Source: Bacteroidales bacterium (GTDB lineage: Bacteria > Bacteroidota > Bacteroidia > Bacteroidales > VadinHA17). Taken from it: a stretch of 8,232 bases of DNA. Position 1 is the stretch's first letter, and each line of letters begins with the position of its first letter. The notes beneath the pieces were generated by a model, which saw only the letters and a program-made list of their open reading frames with translations, did no database searches and was not told where the DNA came from. The position numbers and the translations under genes are program-made. The DNA lies in NCBI GenBank assembly GCA_003518245.1, contig DOZA01000025.1:1-8232 (forward strand). Reading direction: 5' to 3'. This document shows, piece by piece, positions 7,260 to 8,232 of the stretch.

Positions 7260-7290
7260 TTTGAACTTATGTCACTAAGTAATACCTTTG
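7260..7290 (+). promoter_or_regulatory. Predicted Bacteroidetes promoter for the xer gene
   Basis: TTTG (7260-7263) and TACCTTTG (7283-7290) match the -33 and -7 consensus elements, with a 19-base spacer that is close to ideal. The ATG of xer lies at 7310, leaving a short leader of roughly 14 nt with no clear ribosome binding site. A 5-bp inverted repeat (ACTTA, 7265-7269; TAAGT, 7276-7280) sits in the spacer. Confidence 0.68.
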
Positions 7291-7309
7291 AAGTAAGTAT
7301 AATCATCAG

Positions 7310-8224
7310 ATGAAAGAGAACTGGACGGATTGCATCGGAGAATTCAGGAATTATCTAAAGATAGAACGATCGTTGTCTGAAAACAGCATTATGGCTTATT
7401 TGCTTGATGTGAACAAGTTGCAAGAATACTGTGAAACCCTGTCGCCTGCAATAATGCCCCAGGATGTGACCTTCAATCACCTCTCAGCTTTTATTAAATG
7501 GCTTAATATTGAAAATCCACGTACCCAATCAAGATTAGTATCAGGTGTAAGAAGTTTTTACAGGTACATGGCTCTTGAAGGCAAGATCAGTGAAAACCCG
7601 ACTTCACTTCTCGAATCGCCCCGATCAGGTACCAGGCTGCCGGATGTTCTTTCAGTTGAGGAAATAGACAGGATTATTTCAGCTATTGATCTTAGTAAAC
7701 CTGAAGGACAAAGGAACAAAGCAATTATTGAAACACTTTATGGATGTGGATTACGTGTATCTGAACTTATCAACCTCAGGATGACGGATATACATTTTAA
7801 TAATGAATATATTACCGTTACCGGTAAAGGTGATAAGCAAAGACTTATACCACTTAATGAAAATACAATTAAGCAAATAAGATATTATAAAGAGGACAGA
7901 ACCAGGTTAAAGACAATAGTTGATCAGAATATATTGTTCCTGAACCGCAGGGGTAAAAGACTAAGCCGTGTAATGATATATACTATAATACATGATTTAT
8001 GCCAGGTCGCAGGCATCAGGAAAAAGGTAAGCCCACATACATTCAGACATTCTTTTGCCACTCATCTTGTACAGGCCGGCGCCGACCTTAGGGCGGTGCA
8101 GGAAATGCTTGGTCATGAATCAATACTCACTACCGAGGTATATACACATATTGACCGCATTTACCTGAAAGAGACCATTGGTCTGTACCACCCCAGGGCA
8201 GGTGCAGGGAGAGGTGAGAAGTGA
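7310..8224 (+). CDS. Tyrosine recombinase of the XerC/XerD type
   Basis: Family members cut and rejoin DNA through a 3'-phosphotyrosine bond; XerC and XerD together resolve chromosome dimers at dif near the terminus, assisted by FtsK. The 304 residues are near full family length. An N-terminal SAM-like core-binding domain spans about 7-92 (YLKIERSLSENSIMAYLLDV), and the catalytic domain spans about 112-290. All catalytic residues are present: R149 (GCGLRVSEL), K173 (TGKGDKQR), H243 and R246 (SPHTFRHSFATH), H269 (LGHE) and nucleophile Y278 (TTEVYTH). The gene is probably the host XerD, because a xer gene divergent from aroQ-pyk is, as I recall, a common Bacteroidetes arrangement and no phage or transposon genes are nearby; XerC cannot be excluded. 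Family similarity ends at about LYHPRA; the tail GAGRGEK is largely encoded by a heptanucleotide repeat that also contains the stop. Confidence 0.94.
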   Translation: MKENWTDCIGEFRNYLKIERSLSENSIMAYLLDVNKLQEYCETLSPAIMPQDVTFNHLSAFIKWLNIENPRTQSRLVSGVRSFYRYMALEGKISENPTSLLESPRSGTRLPDVLSVEEIDRIISAIDLSKPEGQRNKAIIETLYGCGLRVSELINLRMTDIHFNNEYITVTGKGDKQRLIPLNENTIKQIRYYKEDRTRLKTIVDQNILFLNRRGKRLSRVMIYTIIHDLCQVAGIRKKVSPHTFRHSFATHLVQAGADLRAVQEMLGHESILTTEVYTHIDRIYLKETIGLYHPRAGAGRGEK

Positions 8225-8232
8225 GAGGTGAG
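8209..8232 (+). repeat. Heptanucleotide tandem repeat GAGARGT at the xer 3' end, running off the window
   Basis: The last 24 bases read GAGAGGT, GAGAAGT, GAGAGGT, GAG: three full 7-base units and part of a fourth with one A/G difference. The repeat starts in the xer coding region, includes its TGA stop (8222-8224) and continues beyond the window. It is purine-only except for the single T in each unit. The total length cannot be seen. Confidence 0.7.

Noticed and set aside
7255..7290. dif-like Xer recombination site
   Set aside because: Only 5 inner positions per arm are symmetric and the rest do not resemble a dif site. The overlap with a good promoter is a simpler explanation.
7310..8224. 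Phage or integron integrase, mobile element
   Set aside because: The protein has the length and motifs of host Xer recombinases. There are no attachment repeats, cassette arrays or phage genes, and the flanking genes are housekeeping.

Overview
The window comes from a Bacteroidetes (Bacteroidota) chromosome, probably a Bacteroidales-like or related marine or anaerobic lineage. The evidence is a secreted protein ending in a CHU_C / type IX secretion type B sorting domain, a DUF6702-like protein, two promoters matching the Bacteroidetes TTTG / TAnnTTTG consensus, start codons without clear Shine-Dalgarno sequences, AT-rich DNA, and a xer gene divergent from aroQ-pyk. Genus or species cannot be named from this sequence.

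Layout. Bases 1-928 (+) hold the 3' part of a hybrid sensor histidine kinase: ATPase domain plus receiver, with the upstream part outside the window. It converges on a five-gene minus-strand block whose transcription order is aroQ (7180-6746), pyk (6749-5328), a DUF6702-like secreted protein (5263-4760), an 869-residue surface protein with PKD, FN3-like and CHU_C domains (4752-2143), and a secreted TPR protein (2142-934). aroQ and pyk overlap by 4 bp. The last three genes are separated by 7 bp and 0 bp. The only sizeable gap inside the block is 64 bp between pyk and the DUF6702 gene, so it may be one operon or two head-to-tail units. Diverging from aroQ, a complete XerC/D-type tyrosine recombinase runs to 8224 (+). 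The 129-bp aroQ/xer gap holds a promoter for each direction. No stretch longer than 300 bp lacks a gene.

How the genes work together. AroQ (shikimate pathway) and Pyk (last step of glycolysis) are housekeeping enzymes sharing one transcript start. The three downstream genes all encode predicted exported proteins and look like an envelope cassette: a type IX-sorted surface protein flanked by a small exported protein and a TPR protein. The kinase could sense an envelope or metabolic signal, but nothing links it to the cassette beyond proximity.

I see no CRISPR array, tRNA, rRNA, insertion sequence or phage genes, and no clear new defence or mobile system. The points most worth checking are the surface-protein cassette joined to aroQ-pyk without a visible PorP/SprF-like partner, a heptanucleotide repeat that encodes the end of the Xer protein and runs off the window, small repeats in the divergent promoters, an inverted repeat containing the stop codons of two convergent genes, and a substitution at a presumed potassium ligand of pyruvate kinase.
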